The position numbers and the translations under genes are program-made. Below are positions 60,721 through 64,000 of a DNA stretch of 64,000 nucleotides, piece after piece; the stretch's first letter is position 1, and each line of letters opens with the position of its first letter. The notes under the pieces were generated by a model. The model ran no database searches and had not been told where the DNA came from. It was given only the letters and a program-made list of their open reading frames with translations. This DNA comes from Atopsyche davidsoni (lineage: Eukaryota; Arthropoda; Insecta; Trichoptera; Hydrobiosidae). The DNA lies in contig JAILWY010000001.1 of the NCBI GenBank assembly GCA_022113835.1, positions 8,928,001-8,992,000 of the forward strand, given 5' to 3'.

Positions 60721-62079
60721 CAGTGTGGTGGTCTTTATAAATGTCTACACATTCGTCTCTCACACTATCCCAATAATTGCTGAAAAACACGACACCTCGT
60801 TTAAATCAAACAATTTAAAAATAAATTATATTTTGATTTATTATACAACTGATTAAAGTTCATTCAGCTTCAGTCTGGGTGTTCTTACATATGTCTAAAA
60901 AAAAATTCTTAGGCTATACCAATGATTGCTAAAAAGTTGAGCTTTGCTTCTTCTGAATAAATATTTGGATAAAGATGATTTCAGTGAAATAGTTTTCATA
61001 AATATTAACACATTCGTTATTATCACAAATGCAGACAAATTTGATTTAAGCTATTTCTAAAATCATTTTTTTTTAATTTATTATACTTATTTTGTTTGGC
61101 TTCTACAAATTCCAAGTATCAAAGTACTCTTAACATATAAATATATTGACAGTTCCAAACGATCCAACAAAAACATAAAATAAAACAAAAAGTCAAGATT
61201 TCATAAAAAAAAGAATGCTCCATATTTTGTATCCATGAATGAATTTATGGAATTCAGAAAAATTTGAAATTCTATTTCTCTGGTTTCTAAAAAACTCAAA
61301 AGTAATATTTTGTGACATACTGTTAAAAACATCTTATGAATTTTATAAGGCGTATTTTCGCTGAATGATATATATTTAATTATAACTTTAGATAAAATTA
61401 TTATAAATAAAACTGGTTCATGTGACCCATATGGTAAATATAAAAGTTTATTACGTGTTGTTATCGTTGATCTACCTTTCAGAAATGAATGTTGGTCCTG
61501 ATTTAGAACTCAATTAGGAAAAGTGCCTATCTTTATTAATGAACTTCTTGAAATGTCTTTGAGAGCCTTGATTGTAACGATTATGTTCACTACTGGGAAC
61601 TCTTTTCACTTTTATCGATAGTATAAAGTTTGATGTAACCTTGTCGTTTTTACATAATTTCTTTTCATAGAATAACTATGATTGGTCTTGGTTACTGGTT
61701 TTATAAATTTCATACAAATGATTAACAGACCATTGAGATTCTTGCGATATTTATTGTGTCATAACAAAACACATTCATTAAATTAACGATTTAAGTTTCA
61801 AGTACCATTTGCGTTTTATTGATTGAAATAAACGTTTGTTTTACAACCAACATAATAGATATAACAAAAACATTGCTATTAATGATGATTGATTATTTGG
61901 TTTGTTATGCAATTTTTACATAACCGTTTTTTTATTCGGGAATTTCAAATAGCGCATCCCCGACTAGGAGCCTAATAAATGTAGTTAGCCCCAGCGAGGA
62001 CGACGCATGAATGTAAATATATCGTGTCACCAAAGGCGGGTATATTTTTATTATTTCATAGCGTATTAATATCCGCTTA

Positions 62080-62290
62080 GGAACCGTTTGCTGCGCCAAC
62101 CGACTATCGATTAGCAGAGCAAAAGTCAGGCCCGCGGCCGCTGCGGCAGGCTTGGGGAGCGGCTGTCAACCGAGGGTCGCAGATGTTCACGAAAACGGGA
62201 ACAATATAAGCCTCATCAAAAAATGCTTAGTAATCATCATCGTATCTCACAATGCCGAGGGGAGGACACCCCCGTTAATATCACTCGAAT
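62080..62290. promoter_or_regulatory. GC islet
   Basis: The islet contains ATCGATTAGC, GGCCCGCGGCCGCTGCGGC and GGCTGTCAAC (Hth-like). No gene is recognised. The donor-like GTGAGC at 62336-62331 (minus) lies just outside it. Confidence 0.22.
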
Positions 62291-63299
62291 TAAAAGTTTA
62301 AGTTCGCGCAAAAGTAGGTAAATAAAAAGCTCACCTGTACTTAATTGCGATCCGAAAGTTTGAGTAGTCTTTATCTGACGGGGTTTAAAAGTTGCCATGT
62401 AATTAAGTAACTGAGTTTTAACTTGTAGTTTAGAGTTGAATTGATGAATTGCTGCCCTTAATGAATTAGAAACTACTTTTAGTTTCCTAAACCTGCGATA
62501 GGTATCGAAATAAATTCGATAGTAAGATACTATTCGTTTGTTTTAACGTCGGAATAAATCGATCGATTTAGGAAGAATTCGGCACTCGAAGTAGATTTTT
62601 CACTTTCCTTGCGGCGAATTCTCAATTGAACTGGTTAAACTTTTTGCGGTAAAAAGCTAGTTACGGTAGGCAGAGTGCTAAACAAGTTAAAACAAGTAAA
62701 ATATTTTCACAATCGACTGTTTCCTTTTATCGACTTATTATCATATTTTAATACATTTAAAATTTATTCTACATACATTGTTCATTTCTTTTATTTTTGG
62801 GGTTATTTTTTTTTTTGATTTAGTATTTTACGTACTTCCCCACTATATTATTATTAAGAACATTTGTTACCTCAAAAGGTAACATATGCTAGTTAAAGTT
62901 TTTAAATAAATTTATTTATATGATTTTACTTTTAGATAACAGCACCCTTGTACTAGAAGACATAAAATATACTATCAATAATCTAAATAATCAACAGATG
63001 GACAATTTAACGTAATATAAATAATGAAAGTGGATTATTTTAATACTTTTTCTAAATTCTTAGCGTGAAGGTGATTTGATTTTATCATATGGTTAAAATT
63101 GATATAAAACAACACAACTAATTATAAAATTACTAAAGGTAGTTTTAAAATAAATGCCTTATAAAAACCGAAGATGCATTGTACGTACTGGGAAAAACCA
63201 TAAACATAAATGATTATATTCATGAAACAACAAAAGATAATGATTTAACATATTTTATGAACGGAATACAAATTAATTTGTAAATGTTAAATTCGAAGG

Positions 63300-63560
63300 T
63301 GCAATAAGCCAGCGGAGTTCGCCCTCCTGGAGAGGAAGCGGGGATGAATTAGCTAAGAAATCAGCGATCATAATCTGGAGTCAGGTCCCGGGATTTCCTT
63401 GGCTTAATTGTTTTAATATTCGATTAATGACTCCGATAGGGCGGCGGGGTTGCGTGCGTGCCGGGGGTGGGGTAGGGGGTAATTTATTTCAAAAATATAA
63501 TCGGCTTTTTCATCCGGCACGCTATGACTTCTGGACATTCCCGAGTGTTCCGTACGCGAT
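63300..63560. promoter_or_regulatory. GC islet with a G-quadruplex motif at 63446-63479
   Basis: The G4 motif is GGGG, a 13-nt loop, GGGGG-T-GGGG-TA-GGGGG on the plus strand. It is preceded by GGGCGGC and by AATTGTTTTAATATTCGATTAATGACTC. It is non-coding as far as I can see. Confidence 0.4.
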
Positions 63561-64000
63561 GTGCGAGGGTTTTGAAGGTTGATTTAGATGTTATAACGAT
63601 ATTATTGAACGCTTTTTTTGTTTATTACCGTTCGTCATTAAAATTAATTGATTTCTATTAAAAAAATACTTTTCATAATAATATTTTATTACCTCCCGCT
63701 GAGTAAACAAAGAATCCTATTTTTAGTAAATCCTTTTTTAATGACACGAAAATGTGTGAAAGGGTTCATTATTTCCACTCGCATAGCTTTAGCGCAAAAT
63801 ATAAATAAATATGCAAACCAAAGCAATACTGCGTAAAAATAACTTCTGTTACAATGAGCACCTACGGATGGCGTTTTATGTTTATGGGGAACTATTATAA
63901 TAAATAAAAAATAAGGACGGACATAAAATATATAATTTACGCAAAATGCTATAAAATATACATTAAAATGATGGACTTTCTTTAAAAAAATATGCCGAGC

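Larger units (their letters stand above)
31594..64000 (-). other. kug: Intron upstream of exon 31487-31593 (at least 32.4 kb, phase 1)
   Basis: No cadherin-like exon was found on the minus strand to the end of the window, so this intron exceeds 32 kb. It is AT-rich with GC islets (listed) and few repeats. In 31620-34000, 34380-35580, 37090-40110, 41050-46010, 46920-47560, 47660-48740, 49090-50580, 50770-55250, 55700-58190, 59150-60030, 60730-61930 and 62310-63290 I see nothing beyond the items listed separately. Open frames such as 45248-44760 (162 codons, minus) are hydrophobic, AT-driven and unsupported. Confidence 0.8.

Noticed and set aside
62246..62520. Minus-strand open frame ending ...TFGSQLSTG before GTGAGC at 62336, in the right phase (1) to splice to exon 31487-31593
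   Set aside because: The phase and the 'F......TG' end mimic a cadherin exon. However, the preceding 55 or so codons lack any A-x-D-x-D, DxNDN or LDRE signature, are in AT-rich sequence, and show no good acceptor.
1..64000. CRISPR arrays, bacterial-type operons, rRNA genes
   Set aside because: None is present. The exon-intron structure and splice signals are eukaryotic, and the repeats seen are MITE, LINE, Helitron-like or satellite in type.

Overview
This is an animal genomic window, almost certainly from an insect. It lies inside one very large gene on the minus strand. Three coding exons are supported, at 31487-31593, 18502-18706 and 185-396. Read in that order on the minus strand they join without a frameshift (junction phases 0 and 1) and give about 174 residues of extracellular cadherin repeats. 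The sequence has the features of Fat-like cadherins (Drosophila kugelei/Fat-like, vertebrate FAT1-FAT3) rather than Fat/FAT4. Examples are HYWLTV followed by GVVPL, then VEDENDC, FAINSTTG, LDRE, SDGG and DVNDHSP. Neither end of the protein lies in the window: exon 185-396 ends in a consensus donor, and exon 31487-31593 begins at an acceptor that needs one base from an exon beyond 64000. All the rest of the window is intron of this gene, namely 18.1 kb, 12.8 kb, and more than 32 kb upstream of exon 31487-31593. No complete nested gene was recognised.

The introns are AT-rich, while the exons are GC-rich with mostly G/C third positions. This fits, but does not prove, a lepidopteran or another insect with GC3-rich genes. 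Mobile-element content is low. I see a 5'-truncated RNase H-bearing non-LTR retrotransposon at about 14857-15730. There is a fragment of a protein with three exact 23-residue STPR-type repeats at 784-1048. Two sites, near 1048 and 11194, end in CTAG-T after nearly the same sequence, as Helitrons do. An inverted-repeat element lies at 1090-1522. A roughly 485 bp palindrome at 18924-19408 carries two 72-nt cloverleaf-forming tRNA-Thr-like sequences in opposite orientations. There are also several long hairpins, a degenerate minisatellite with a unit of about 51 bp at 25031-25640, and a few microsatellites.

Scattered through the AT-rich introns are about twenty short GC-rich islets, roughly 80-400 bp each. 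They carry recognisable transcription-factor words (kappaB/Dorsal, STAT, Pho/YY1, AP-1, Sox, POU octamer, Hox-type CCATAAA) or G-quadruplex runs. I read these as candidate conserved intronic enhancers of a developmentally regulated gene. That is inference, because conservation cannot be tested from one sequence. The most unusual objects are the twin tRNA-like palindrome and a possible alternative polyadenylated terminal exon, or retrocopied mRNA 3' end, at 7767-7985.
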